Source: Scortum barcoo (lineage: Eukaryota > Chordata > Actinopteri > Centrarchiformes > Terapontidae). Taken from it: a stretch of 64,000 bases of DNA. Positions 36,601 to 47,072 of the stretch are shown piece after piece (the first letter of the stretch is position 1; each line of letters opens with the position of its first letter). A model generated the notes under the pieces. That model searched no databases and had not been told where the DNA came from. It saw only the letters and a list, made by a program, of their open reading frames with translations. The stretch lies in assembly GCA_023238725.1 (NCBI GenBank), contig CM041550.1, forward strand, positions 3,853,044 to 3,917,043, in the 5' to 3' direction. The translations under genes were made by a program, and so were the position numbers.

Positions 36601-36643
36601 CAGGGATTGAGGTGAACAGCTTCTTAAACCACTCTTTGGTCTT

Positions 36644-36852
36644 TGTTGTGTTGGGTTCGTTCACAGACAAAAACGACCACTTTGAGCTCACGTTCAGAAC
36701 GTTTTACTTGAATATTGGCAGATGTGCATTACATACTTGACTCCACGTTTCCTTGATACCTCCCCCTCGGCCCTTCACCCCGGAAACCAACCTAGGCCCG
36801 CCTTATGACATCATCAACAGGCTGAATGTCAAACAGATTACTTTACAGCACA
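36644..36852. mobile_element. Solo LTR in D, 209 bp, GTCTT duplication
   Basis: TGTTGTGTTGGG...TTACAGCACA between GTCTT repeats (36639-36643 and 36853-36857). Unusually short for an LTR; it could also be a TRIM-like element. Confidence 0.75.
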
Positions 36853-37509
36853 GTCTTCATAGAAGCATGCAAGGGTGCCGCTATGGCGCCCCTATAGTGG
36901 CTCCCTTTGGCCTTGACAAAAAAAAACATGAAAATGAATAACGGTAATTTTTTAATTTTTTTAATTTACATATTAAAAGTTTTAAAAGTTATACACACTG
37001 TTATTTTTTGCGGCTCCAGACTATGTCAGACTACAGGTCACTGCACCTCTCCGTGAAAGTTGAGCGATACGATTGTGCGCAGAACTCTGTATGGCGTAAA
37101 CTATTACCTGGACATGTGGTCAAAAAGTCTACTAAAAGTCTGTGAGAAAAGCTTGGTGTCCTGGCACACTGACGGCCCTCGAGCCCATTCCACCGTAGCC
37201 CAAGCTGCTGCTCTGCCAGTCAGGTAGGAGATCATGAACACCACCTGAGATTGTGCTGTGGTGTGGGAGACAGGATCATGTTTAAAGTGCAGGTCACAAT
37301 GCAAAAGAAAATTCTCCGGAAGACTTCTCTGGTGACGCGAGATGGATGGGATATAATCCATGACGGGAAATCCACGCATCCGTTTCCCATCATGACTACA
37401 CTGCTGTTGAAAAAACGAGTGGCGAAAAATACGCAAGATGAAGTGATTCAGTGTTGTAGCACTCTTTCTTTATACACGAACACCTAACAACAATTACTTC
37501 AAACAAAAA

Positions 37510-38130
37510 TTTGACATCATGGGGGGGTCGTGATTTGCCTGAGGGGGGAATACCTTGTAAGGGTTGGTCATGGGATGTGTGTGCGCGCAGACCGCATGAT
37601 CTCCAAACAACACGTTGGCCTTATACACCTTAGATTCAGCCTGCTGCAGCGCCGAGAAAAAGACGCCTCGTAGATATAATGTTGGGGGACAAGCTTATAA
37701 CATGTAGCGCCCTATAGACGTCAGGTCTATCTAACTTAGGTGCGCTCCCCAAGTTCGTTATGTTTTCCCAAAATCTCCTTATTAGTTTGCTAATTAATGC
37801 GATAAGGTAAGTACACTGCAAGACTCTATTTACAATTAACTGCTACCTATAATGCTCTAACTGATCAAAAGGGTCTGGCTTTGTCCACCACAATACATAA
37901 ACGACATCAAATGAGTGGATTTGCTCCCTTATATGCACTCCTAGGTCTAACACAAGTATAAAAGAGAGAATAGGGGGACACGTTGCATCAAACTCGACTT
38001 GACAGGTCCCCTTTCGACCCCTAGGTCATAAATCAAGCTTGACAGGTTGAACTTTTGACCCCCCCCCTCCCCTTCAGGAAACTGGAGGGGAGGGGGGGGA
38101 TTATCGAGTGATTTATGACCCTAACATACT
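37510..38130. other. Left end region of the Polinton-like block
   Basis: After gypsy D the sequence changes to a G-rich phrase (37515-37590) shared with 54337-54410, then about 0.5 kb without recognisable genes. It ends in a strong nested inverted repeat (38024-38120). A telomere-like or terminal role for the element is inferred. Confidence 0.45.
38024..38120. repeat. Nested inverted repeat/cruciform with GAAA loop
   Basis: Outer arms GGTCATAAATCA (38024-38035) and TGATTTATGACC (38109-38120) are perfect. The inner arms 38060-38077 and 38082-38099 pair over 18 bp with one T-G mismatch around a 4-nt GAAA loop; the inner stem is a C-run/G-run. Confidence 0.9.
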
Positions 38131-38389
38131 TTTGCAGACGCGGGAGTGCTCACAGAAAAGTGGAAAGACTAAAAGATGAATATGAACAACACATCTCCAC
38201 CCCGCTTTTGTCCCGAAAATTATTAGCGAGACCACGCGGTCGTCCATGGCCGCGGTGCCTCGCCCGGTATCACTGCCGCTCCTAAGAAGAAGAATGCTCC
38301 ACGTGCGTGCGTTGGCTACAAGCAAGAGCCCGATACTCCTCAATAAAGTCACCAGACTGCAATGAGAAAAAACACACACGCAGCTCCCT

Positions 38390-38601
38390 CAAAAAGACTT
38401 TCTACATCGGTGATAAAGCAATATAAGTTTCATAGAATGACTATTATCCCCGTCAACATGATCTTGGTAGACTGCAAAGAGCAAACACACACACACACAC
38501 AGCCGAGATGTAAGGCCTGTAATGACGACGAAGGATCAAAACCACACATACACACACATACTTACACACAGTCGGGAGCCTGTAATGACGACGAAGGATC
38601 A

Positions 38602-38646
<45 letters not shown>

Positions 38647-38770
38647 TTACACACACACATACACACACAGCACCCTCAAAATAACTACATCTACATCTAT
38701 GATAAAGCAATATAGGCTTCATAGAATGACTATTATCCCCATCAACATGATCTTGGTAGACTGCAAAGAG
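38390..38770 (+). promoter_or_regulatory. Left array of leader-like modules
   Basis: Two full modules read GATAAAGCAATATA..., 35-40 bp, then ATGATCTTGGTAGACTGC (ATG at 38458 and 38747), then a CA-rich tract. Between them are two shorter repeats GCCTGTAATGACGACGAAGG (about 38515 and 38579) and a (CA)n run at 38596-38640. The second module leads directly into an open frame, so the ATATAAG/ATATAGG text may be a TATA element. Confidence 0.55.
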
Positions 38771-39234
38771 CAAACACCTACCATTGTGGCCTTATCCTAC
38801 AATGACTGGGCAGTGCTGCGTGGGATGATGTCCAATCCGTGTTTTTGGCATGCCGACCAAGAAGAAGAAGAAGAAGAAGAAGGCGCAAGCAAGCCTGCTA
38901 AACGGGTGAGACTGGAGACCCCAGACGAAACCAGCGTCTCTCTGGACAACTCTTCGTCTTTCCATAGCAACGCCGTCTGGCAATCTCTCATGGCTCAGCC
39001 TCGGGTCGTATGTACTTCAGAGCCAATGTTGAGTATAACGGACCGGACCATCCGAAGGAATTTGTCCTGCAATGCTTCAATTCAGAGTGTGGTGTGTTTC
39101 GTACGATACTCAATATCCCGTTTGCGACATGGGAGGACCAGATGCGTTCCGAGATAGAAAGGATCACATCCCTGTTTCATACTTGCAGGGGGTGGGTGAG
39201 TGACGTCTCGGTGAGAAAAGTACTTTTATTCTAA
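38747..39234 (+). pseudogene. Unidentified gene X of the Polinton-like element
   Basis: Starts at the ATG of the second left module: MILVDCKEQTPTIVALSYND, then an acidic run of seven Glu (GAA repeat at 38862-38882) and a basic KPAKRVRLE stretch, possibly a nuclear localisation signal. Coding potential moves to another frame near 39005-39010, with EYNGPDHPKEFVLQCFNS and a following Trp/Arg-rich segment, ending at 39234. So it has one frameshift, or a splice site I cannot place. I do not recognise the family. Position next to an array of leader modules suggests an element-encoded early or accessory protein. Confidence 0.45.
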
Positions 39235-39249
39235 ACCCCACCCCTCCAC

Positions 39250-39320
39250 ACACCTCTACAGGATATAAGGAAGCAGGACGTCGTACAATCTCAACACATT
39301 GACCCAGAACAAGAAAAGAC
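39250..39320 (+). promoter_or_regulatory. Candidate promoter of gene Y
   Basis: GGATATAAGGAAGC at about 39261 lies about 60 bp before the ATG at 39321, in a compact gap between two frames, as in DNA-virus-like elements. Confidence 0.4.
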
Positions 39321-39776
39321 ATGGATACCCTTCAGAACACACTCCGTCCAAGACGGCGCTGCAGCACCTGGCCCTCGGAGGACCTCCCTATCCAGCCAGA
39401 GGTTTCACCCTCACCCGCCACTAAGGCCGAAACCCCTCTACTCAGCGAGCGCAGCTACATGGTGAATGTGAAGGAGTCCATCGTGGACATGGAGGAGGAG
39501 GTGGAGGGACAGGAGTCCGGTGAGGACTGGTTCTACACGGACCATTTTCACCGCCTGATGAAGATCCTCTACACCCCCCGATTGATTCCAGCCATCCAGT
39601 GCCTGCTCCGCCTACACCACATGGTGGAGAGTGATCAACGTGTTGAATGTGTGACACAAACCGTTCTGCACAAGCTGAAAGGGAGCAGGAAAATCGCAGA
39701 TACCATCTTTTACATGTATTCTAAAATGGACAAAGTACAAGATCTGAAACTGGTTACAAAGTGCTGGTCAGGATGA
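39321..39776 (+). CDS. Unidentified gene Y of the Polinton-like element (151 aa)
   Basis: Open frame of 151 residues starting MDTLQNTLRPRRRCS. It has an acidic middle (DMEEEVEGQESGEDW) and a helical C-terminal half with DHFHRLMKILYTPRLIPAIQ and IFYMYSKMDKVQDL. No motif that I recognise. A TATA-like sequence precedes it and an ATTAAA signal lies at about 40162. Same strand as gene X, 86 bp apart. Coding status is supported by the clean frame and context only. Confidence 0.5.
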   Translation: MDTLQNTLRPRRRCSTWPSEDLPIQPEVSPSPATKAETPLLSERSYMVNVKESIVDMEEEVEGQESGEDWFYTDHFHRLMKILYTPRLIPAIQCLLRLHHMVESDQRVECVTQTVLHKLKGSRKIADTIFYMYSKMDKVQDLKLVTKCWSG

Positions 39777-39804
39777 TCACTTTTTTTTTTTTTTGCTACT
39801 TGTG

Positions 39805-40110
39805 ATGTGATGATATTCATGTACTCTTACTATTTTTGATGTATTCATGACAATATTCTTACTATTTTTGATGATAATCATTTAGTGGTACTTTTTTTGG
39901 ATGATATTCATGTACTCTTACTATTTTTGATGTATTCATGATGATATTCTTACTATTTTTGATGATAATCATTTAGTGGTACTTTTTTTGATGATATTCA
40001 TGTACTCTTACTATTTTTGATGTATTTATGATGATATTCTTACTATTTTTGATGATATTCATGTACTCTTACTATTTTTGTTGTATTCATTTACTGGAGC
40101 TATTTCTGAG
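39805..40110. repeat. Tandem repeat, about 90-bp period, 3+ copies
   Basis: TGATATTCATGTACTCTTAC recurs at 39811, 39902 and 39992, with a partial fourth copy. AT-rich, non-coding, between gene Y and the integrase scrap. Confidence 0.9.
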
Positions 40111-40282
40111 GTATTCTTTTGCTCTTATTTTTTTAACCTGTTTGCTTTTTGAAAAGAAATCATTAAAATCAATGTATATAAAAGTCATACTCAGTTCTGT
40201 TTTCTGTCAGTAAAACTAGACACTCCATGCTAGGCAGAATGGCGGAGAAGCGGGTGATGAAAAGAGTATATTGAAAAGGCGT

Positions 40283-40348
40283 ACGGTGCGTTGGAAGAAC
40301 TGGCCTGAAAAATTCAATAGCTGGGTCAAGGCCTCTGACTTGAAAAAA
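40283..40348 (+). pseudogene. Chromodomain scrap of a Polinton integrase
   Basis: The frame reads TVRWKNWPEKFNSWVKASDL, the consensus chromodomain end found at the C-terminus of Maverick/Polinton integrases. The catalytic core is not visible upstream (tandem repeat and AT-rich sequence instead). It lies tail-to-tail with polB. Independent support that the block is a Polinton. Confidence 0.7.
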
Positions 40349-40599
40349 CATTTAATTACATTACAGCATACATAGGTTGAAAAGATGTATAAATACACAC
40401 AATATTATCAGGTACATTTCCTAAAGCTCCTAATGATAAGCATTTTCTAATACACTTTTTTTTTTTTTACAAAGAAAGTTTTTCCACACCGCTGGGTCCA
40501 ACTGGGTCCAACAATCATACATGAAAAGGGTGCGCTGAATCTAGGGTTAAACATAATCGCTTCTGTGCTTGTATGGTGTGACATTTTTTTTTTCCTCTT

Positions 40600-43500
40600 C
40601 CGCCCCCACTTTAATAGCCAAAAGCAGCAGAGTAGTGCCGTCGCTAAAGAGACGCCTCTTGTCATATACCACTCTGAACTTTTTGTTAAATGCGGACGTT
40701 TTTCAGCCAGAACCCCTTCTTATCGCCTTTGATGATATGCTGCTGAGGGCTTTCAATCGCTTCATCACGAGAACCGCCGAGATAGCCGTCTACCAGCTCC
40801 TTGACGCTGTCAAAATTTATGCACGCTCGCTCGCTGCATTGGTGGGTCTGTGTGATCCCCTTGACGCCAGAAAGCACCGCTTTTTTTCTGGTTTTTGGTA
40901 CGATACGACATACGCAACTTTTAGGACCGGCTGGCTGCAAATTCATCGATAGTGTCACCCTCCAACTCGTCCGTTAAATCTCCCAGGTAATTACTCAGCT
41001 CTAGCGGAGAATCCCCCTCTTTCACCACGTAGATTAAGCTGTCGGTATCTGTGTACAGAACGTTCTCTCCCACCCGCTCCAGATAACCGTACAGCTTGAG
41101 ACGAGCGTAGGCGGTGGTGAAGGCGGCATGATGAAAATGTTATCTGTTTTACCCAGCGGTACCATGCAGTGTTTCTTGTAGCTCCATTGCACCATAGCGA
41201 CCTTGTCGTTGAGAAAGCTAAAGTACTTAAGATTATATTGGTCTGAGAAGAGGTAGGGGAAAAATTTATCAGGGTCAGAAACCAGGGTGGATTGAGTGAT
41301 TACTTTTCTGAGCAAATTTTCCCCAGAAGCTGTTGAGACACAATTTAGCCACTTGCCTCTTGGCAGGGTTTATCTCAATACGGTCTGGGTCCAACCTGAT
41401 ACCCTGATGGACTTTGTAGTCCTCAACGTACTTTGCTCTACTCTCCTGACTGACAGCTTCGGGAGGGAAACCTGATGCTTCCTGCTTGCCTTTCAAAAAG
41501 GTGTGAATGTAGCCCTGAAAAATGGAGTCGCTAGGCTTGTCAAAATGCCACACTTCGGTGATGCGAGCGAGCCTGTAGCCTTTCTCTAGAGCCTTGTTAA
41601 ATTCAGCGGTGACCCAAACCCCGTCAGCGCTCTATCTATCCCGTCTTTGTGCCTGCAATGCGGCCCGGCCTGTTGATTGAGCTCAGCGCAGGTGCGGACA
41701 GAGGGTGAACACTAGCTTACGGCGACTAGTCTTGTAGGGTAAGACAGGGGAAGTACAAATGGCGGGGTGGATAGACGACGGCTCTGATGAGCCCAAAGTA
41801 GTTTTGGGGCGCCTCAAAATTGCGATGAATGATAGCAGGGTGGCCTAAAGGGTAAGGATAGCTGCAATTAACGTACGGGTATAAACTTGTGACGTCTACA
41901 TAGTGCACAGATTCGTTAGTTAAGGCGCAGCCGTGTACCTCAGCCTGATGGCGCTAGTTCTACCGCCAAAGAGAGCATCGCGGGGTTGCAGAGGCTCTGG
42001 AAAGTGCGAGGTTTGGAGGAATGATTTTACCCGCTCGTCCGATTTTTGCATAGCCGTCCACTCATGTTCCCATAGGGCGACTGTGCTGACTTTGTACTCG
42101 GAACCTTAACGTTTGCAATTTCTTTTGAGTGGCAAAATGCAACTCCTCATAACGCACCCCCAGGAGAGGATTGACGCGCACGGGGGATCAAAACATGTCG
42201 GACAGCCGTGGAAGAAGCAACCCAGAAACTCCCACGCATGCTCCTCTGACCCGATTTTAGCATATCCGTCTACAAAGTAAGGCCCAATTTTTTTCTCACC
42301 GCGGTTTCTAGCATGCTGGATAAAGATGCTGCGGGTGTGAGAAATCAGCTCCAACCACTGGATGCAGGGGTGAGAGAAACTTTTAAATTGACGCCTGTAG
42401 TCATCGGGTGGGAGGTACGGCCAGAGTCTGCGGAGTAAGAAAGTTAGTGCGAAACACCTTGATGTAGGCTGAGGCTATGGTGATCCACCTGTGTGTCCTT
42501 GACAAACTGATCCCTGAATCTTACGCAGCCCTCGGCGAGAATGTCAACGTCCTGACGGCAGTACTTTAGAGCTTCCTTTTTAAAGTCAAAGACGCCTCGA
42601 CTCGCATCTTGGTACCAGACCAAGAAGGCGTCCCTTTGGGATGCGGACATGCGCTCTAAACCATATTCTCCCGATGGGGGGTACGGTCCTACATAATTCA
42701 ATCGCTCTCGCAAACTGAAACGGTGAGGGAAATGCCCCTTGCTCTGATCAGGGAAGCCTAGTGCTTTGGGGAAAGCGCTGAGCCGCATGGGGAGGAAAGA
42801 CAACGAATCGACATATTTCAGCTGAAAATCAGGATCTGTGAAACAGAAAACTTTGCTGCCCTGCATGATCACATAGACTTCGGCGCCAATCTTTACTAAG
42901 GTGTTCAGAATCAGGTAGCTGTCAAAACCCTTTGAATTATGAGCTATAAACGTACTGTCGCGAAACGCCGGTCTCCTGAAACGTTGTACAAACTTCTCGG
43001 ACGCAATCTGCCCCGTAAGACCACCAGGTGTCCCCTTCAACGTCTTGGTATACACCAAATAGGCGAGGTGTGTGCCGTTCTGGTCGAGCATCGTTTCAAA
43101 CTCATAAAAAATAATTCTGCCAGTATGCTCTGTTGAGGGCTGTAGAGGCTGAATGTAGCATACGTGATTATTAAGATCAAAACCGAAGGGTAATTTCTCC
43201 CCACAGATGCGACACGTCTGCTGTTGACATTTGTGCCGCCGCCTTCTCGCTCACCTCGTAGACCTCGTGGCATTGTGAGCAGTGTTTCACCGCGTCACAA
43301 ATACTGCATCGCATCGCATTCAAGGGCCTCTTGCCGAGAGACGGCGCAGCCTCTCTAGGCTCTTTGTGTTTGTTAAAACACACGGGTGTACGACACTGCC
43401 TGCAACAGTCGGAACAGAAGACGGGGTTAAGGCCCTGCTCGGTACAAGAGTAACCTTGACAAATGGTACAGGATAGACAGTAACCGTTGCAGCGGTGTTT

Positions 43501-44434
43501 ACTGGGATGGTGATAAGCGGCGAAACAATAACAACAGATGTAACTGTATCCAATGAGGCCTGCGACGTTTCTTATTCTGTAGTAATGATTTTGAAAAAGG
43601 AATAGAAACAGAGGATTGGTACGGTCAGTAAACCCTGTCTCGTATTTGCGAGTGGGTCTGTGATTTTGTTTTCTATAATACACAACAATTTTGCGTTTGA
43701 CAACAGATTCAAATTTGGAAATGTCTCTAAAGTTCACAGGAGTGTCTTCAGTCAGACCAGCAAGACTTTGCAGCCTTTTCCCTTCCGCTTCAGCCTCCTC
43801 ATCTGTGCACCCCGGAGCTATGACATGCGCTAAGCTAATAGCAAAGCAGAGCTGATCCTTCCTCTCACCCACCACATACAGGTGCTGTCTTTTACCTCTT
43901 TCATCACTTCACTGTCTAGGAGGTGATCCAGCTTGGACCCTATTACTCCGCCTCTCGGGTTTGTGTACCACCTGAGCAATGAGGTCTAATCTCTCATCCG
44001 CAGCTACATCAAGATTAGATTGGACCAACCTGTTTCGAGTAAACCCTCAAAAGCCGGTAGGATGGCGTCGCCGTCATCATTTACAGCCACTTGAATGTGA
44101 TTTTGTATATTTTCACCCCTTATCTCTAGCTGTATGACATCACTGCGCGATGAATCTCCTGTCTGACCGCGTCGGCCATCTCTCTGAGAATTCCCATCAC
44201 ATCTTGGTAAAATTGAGCAAGATCGGGGGAATCTCTAGGAGGGACCGAGAAGGTGCGTCTTATTTCTACATTGTTAAAATGGTGGCGTAAGGCGCTGTGT
44301 TCTGAGCACGTGCGGAGAGGAGGCCGCAGGTTCACCCTCGGGTCTCCCCTCAGGTTCAAATTCATTAATTCAGCAACATGTTTGTCTCTTTCATTTATAG
44401 TGACGGCCGCTGAATTTGAAGATATCAACTTCAC
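40600..44434 (-). pseudogene. Protein-primed DNA polymerase B (pPolB) of a Maverick/Polinton
   Basis: Reverse-strand gene in pieces, N to C. An N-terminal region (44434-43900) is followed by a Cys-rich part with KDQLCFAISLAHVI (43875-43177). The 3'-5' exonuclease (43110-42444) has ExoII AHNSKGFDSYL, ExoIII YCRQDVD, and DSLSFLPMRLSAFPK between. Next are EEHAWEFLGCFFHGCP (about 42215), palm motif A DVTSLYPYV (about 41890), motif B KLCLNSFWG (about 41330), motif C YTDTDSL (about 41040-41060), and the C-terminal GVKGITQ block (about 40860). In the ExoI region the usual DFE reads EFE. All three polymerase motifs persist but at least five frame breaks separate them. In an active element it replicates the DNA from a terminal protein. 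Confidence 0.9.
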
Positions 44435-44461
44435 ACAGACTGATATCGGTGAGCCTTTTAA

Positions 44462-44527
44462 TGTTTAAAGTTTAAAGTTTATTCTGTTTAAAGTTTATTT
44501 CTGTTTAAAGTTTATTCTGTTTAAAGT
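44462..44527. repeat. Short tandem repeat (AGTTTATTCTGTTTAA)n
   Basis: About four imperfect copies just upstream of the polB N-terminus. Confidence 0.85.
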
Positions 44528-44569
44528 ACCATCTCCAACAACTCTGCAAATAAACTACTTACAGATCTG

Positions 44570-45300
44570 GCTGGCTTCCTCGACTCGTCTCGTCCGAGCT
44601 GAAGTTCATGCGAATGAAAGTGTATGTGTATGTGTGTGTTTTCTTTTTGCAGTCTCGTAGCTTCACTTTGGTGGTGATGATGGACCAGACAGGCCCATGT
44701 ATAACAACTATACTGCTTTATCACTGATGCTGAATATTTGCAGGGATTCTTTCTTTGCAATCCACCGGGCTCATGTTAATGGCAATGATTGTATGACACC
44801 ACCGTAGATGCTTAAAGTTCGATAAGGGTGTGTATGTGTGTATTTTCTCTTTGCAGTCTGGTGACTTCATTAGATGAAGATTAAAGATCGGAGGGGGGTG
44901 ATGTATAACAACTATACTGCTTTACTGCTGACTCTGGATCTTTGGGGGTTGCACACTTTCTCGTGGGGTGAGAGACCTTGTTTGACTGCTTAATGGCTTT
45001 ACTGTTGAGACTGAAATTCTGGAGGGGTGTCTGCTTCCTCTTAACACTCTCCCAAGGTCAATAAGTGGAGATGAATGATCGAACACAGCCCCTAAAGTAC
45101 TTCTGCAACGGATGCTGAAAGTTTTAAGGGGGCAACTGTGTGTGTGTGTTTGCTCTTTGCAGTCTACCAAGATCATGTTGACGGGAGATAATAGTCATTC
45201 TATGAAACTTATATTGCTTTATCACTGATGTAGAAAGTCTTTTTGAGGGAGCTGCATGTGTGTGTTTTTTCTCATTGCAGTCTTGTGACTTTATTGAGGA
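44570..45300 (-). promoter_or_regulatory. Right array of leader-like modules
   Basis: On the reverse strand, at least three modules repeat the plan TGATAAAGCA(G/A)TATA..., then ATG, then GACTGCAAA(G/A)AG(C/A)AAA and a CA tract. The outermost (ATG at 45176) matches the left-arm modules; the inner ones (around 44880 and 44700) share the start and the GACTGCAAA end but differ between. Short frames such as 45176-44922 start here and run into non-conserved sequence. Confidence 0.5.
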
Positions 45301-45379
45301 GTATCAGGCTCTGGTTCTGCCTGTAGCCGTCGCACGTAGAGCATTCTTCTCTTAGGAGCTCCGATCACATCGCGGCAGA

Positions 45380-45930
45380 CTCGGCTTCATTAATGGAGGG
45401 CTGAGGCAGCCGCTCTTCTAGTGATGGACTTCAGGTGAGCTAGCATGAGCTATGCTAACTTTTCGCTGTACTCCTCGTATCTCCGGAGTCCGCCTCACTT
45501 TCACCCGACAAGCGGTTAAGTTCCATAAAAGTCAGTCAACGAGACTCTCTGTCCGATCGTCTCATGCTCGTTTCTTAACCCGCGTTGTTCTCAGGGTCTC
45601 TTCTGCCCTCGGCCTCGCTCCGCCATGCCGTTCCCTCCTCGTCTCTCTCGCCTCCGTCCTCCCGGCTCCGGCCGACCTCTCACCCCAATATCTCATTGGA
45701 TCCCCCGTAGGTAAATACTTAAACTAATGTACATTTGCACTTTTAAATATTACTCTTACACTCTTCTTAAACAAAAATATTCACTTATTACAGAGAATAA
45801 TAACACGAAACAAAACAAAAAAACTAAAAATAAAAAGAGTGCTTTATATTGAAATTATTTATTTCTTTATCTTTTTAATAGGGTTACAAACACAAACCTC
45901 CAACACGTATCCATACAGAGGAATAACTGA
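45380..45930. other. Unassigned spacer between right inverted repeat and capsid gene
   Basis: CpG-rich at 45450-45700 with GCTAGCATGAGCTATGCTAA near 45438, then AT-rich. A frame at 45452-45727 has low-complexity Ser/Arg/Leu composition and I do not call it a gene. Confidence 0.5.
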
Positions 45931-46828
45931 ATGTTTCATAAACTATGGAAAAGACACGCTGGACGCTGGTTTAGCACAGCGCTGTTTTGTAAAGACACCA
46001 GCGGCCATATGAATGAGACGTCGATAGATGGGAACAACCAGGGGCTGGTGGCCAGAAGTAGATACACGGGAAACAGCCGTATTGTGGAAATGATTGCTCC
46101 AATACACGCAGATTTGTTTTTTCAAGAAAAACTCATGCTGAATGGTGTGGATATTTCTCTAAAATTTATATGGTCAAAGACGAATTTGCCCTAATGACGC
46201 CTGCAAACGTGCAATACCAGGTTAAGACTGTGTCGGCCAGTTTATTTGTAAAGAAGGTGTCTGTCGCTCCTACCGGTTAGCCCGCAGCCGGGCTCTACAG
46301 CACACCAACGCTAAATACGCTATAGACAGGGTGGCATTAAAGACATTCTCCATCCCCGCCGGAACAAGGGTGTTTATCATAGTTGGATTTGTGGATAATG
46401 AGGGATATACTGGGAGCTATACACACAACCCCTTTAATTTTCAACACTGTGACACAGAATACATGAGTATATACGCCAGACGGCCAGCCCTTTCCCGCAA
46501 AGCCTTTTCAATCGCTTTTTCAGAGAGGGCAGTACACAAGAGAGTATTATCAGCTGATACAGACTACCGGTCGCCATCTAAAGGATAGATCCCTGGCTAT
46601 ATTATGTGAGGATTTTGGTCGGAGCAGGATACGCTCTGTTTTGCTTTAACTTGGAGCCTGGATGAAGGGTGTTCAGGAAATGTGTCCTTGATTAAAACAG
46701 GCAACGTCAGACTGGAAGCCCGTTTCAGAGTACCGCTGCCGCGCACCGTCAATCTCATATGTTATGCTGTTTTTGATTCTGTTATCGAGGTATCAAACAA
46801 GAGACAAGTCCTTTTGGACTACTATTAA
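45931..46828 (+). pseudogene. Polinton major capsid protein (double jelly-roll type), broken
   Basis: Segments in order match the conserved Polinton capsid ('F54H12.2-like') protein: NNQGLVARSRYTGNSR and MIAPIHADLFFQEKLMLNGV (frame 45931-46194), KTFSIPAGTR and NPFNFQHCDTEYMSIY (frame 46331-46588), and a C-terminal part ending at the TAA 46826-46828. The frame changes near 46194-46330 and again near 46590-46760. The capsid role rests on published structural predictions for this family. The next gene starts 7 bp later, as in compact viral-like genomes. Confidence 0.82.
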
Positions 46829-46835
46829 AAACACT

Positions 46836-47072
46836 ATGAATACTATAGAATTAACTAGTATTGTTGCAAGAAAAATTATAAAGGGTACAGATTTTCTAGG
46901 AGTCTTGGCCTGCGACCAGCTCCCAAAACCCAGTGCCATGCCCGGTGAGCACTGGTTGGCTGTTTATATTGAAAGGACAAACAAGGATATTTCTTTGACA
47001 GTTTTGGCAACTCACCTGATTGTGACAAATTTACTGCGCAGATCATGAATTTTCTTAAGAAAAACTCCACTG
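46836..47072 (+). pseudogene. Polinton adenain-like cysteine protease, cut off by a LINE
   Basis: Frame from ATG 46836 with FLGVLACDQLP and GEHWLAVYIE; the latter holds the His of the adenovirus-type protease triad. A frameshift falls near 46985. The remaining sequence then runs into LINE DNA at about 47073, before the region where the catalytic Cys would be expected. In active elements this enzyme matures capsid proteins. It follows the capsid gene directly on the same strand. Confidence 0.8.

Larger units (their letters stand above)
33881..37350 (-). mobile_element. Gypsy element D, fossil carrying three solo LTRs
   Basis: Reverse-strand gypsy sequence in order: integrase (33900-34500), the RNase H/integrase linker (34560-34740), RNase H (35691-35903 and 36605-36643), and gag (about 37080-37350). 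A short A/T-rich patch at about 34500-34535 and an unassigned stretch at 36900-37080 interrupt it. Three LTRs have inserted. RT and protease are not seen. Same family as element C. Confidence 0.85.
38250..45375. repeat. Inverted repeats bounding the polymerase segment (arms about 38270-38500 and 45130-45370)
   Basis: The reverse complement of 45130-45370 matches 38270-38500 closely: TAAGAAGAAGAATGCTCC-like start, CTCAATAAAGTCAC, CAGCTCCCTCAAAAAGACTT, and then GATAAAGCAATATAAG and ATGATCTTGGTAGACTGC. Both arms continue inward as arrays of related modules. They resemble Polinton terminal inverted repeats, except that the capsid and protease lie outside the right arm. Confidence 0.82.

Noticed and set aside
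38362..38773. Frames rich in His-Thr or Val-Cys
   Set aside because: They arise from (CA)n tracts in the leader-module array; only the segment from ATG 38747 onward is considered coding.
39805..40110. CRISPR-like array at the 90-bp repeats
   Set aside because: Units are contiguous without distinct spacers, in eukaryotic DNA; a plain tandem repeat.
45452..45727. 91-codon Ser/Arg/Leu-rich frame
   Set aside because: CpG-rich low-complexity composition without motif or relation to the neighbouring capsid gene.
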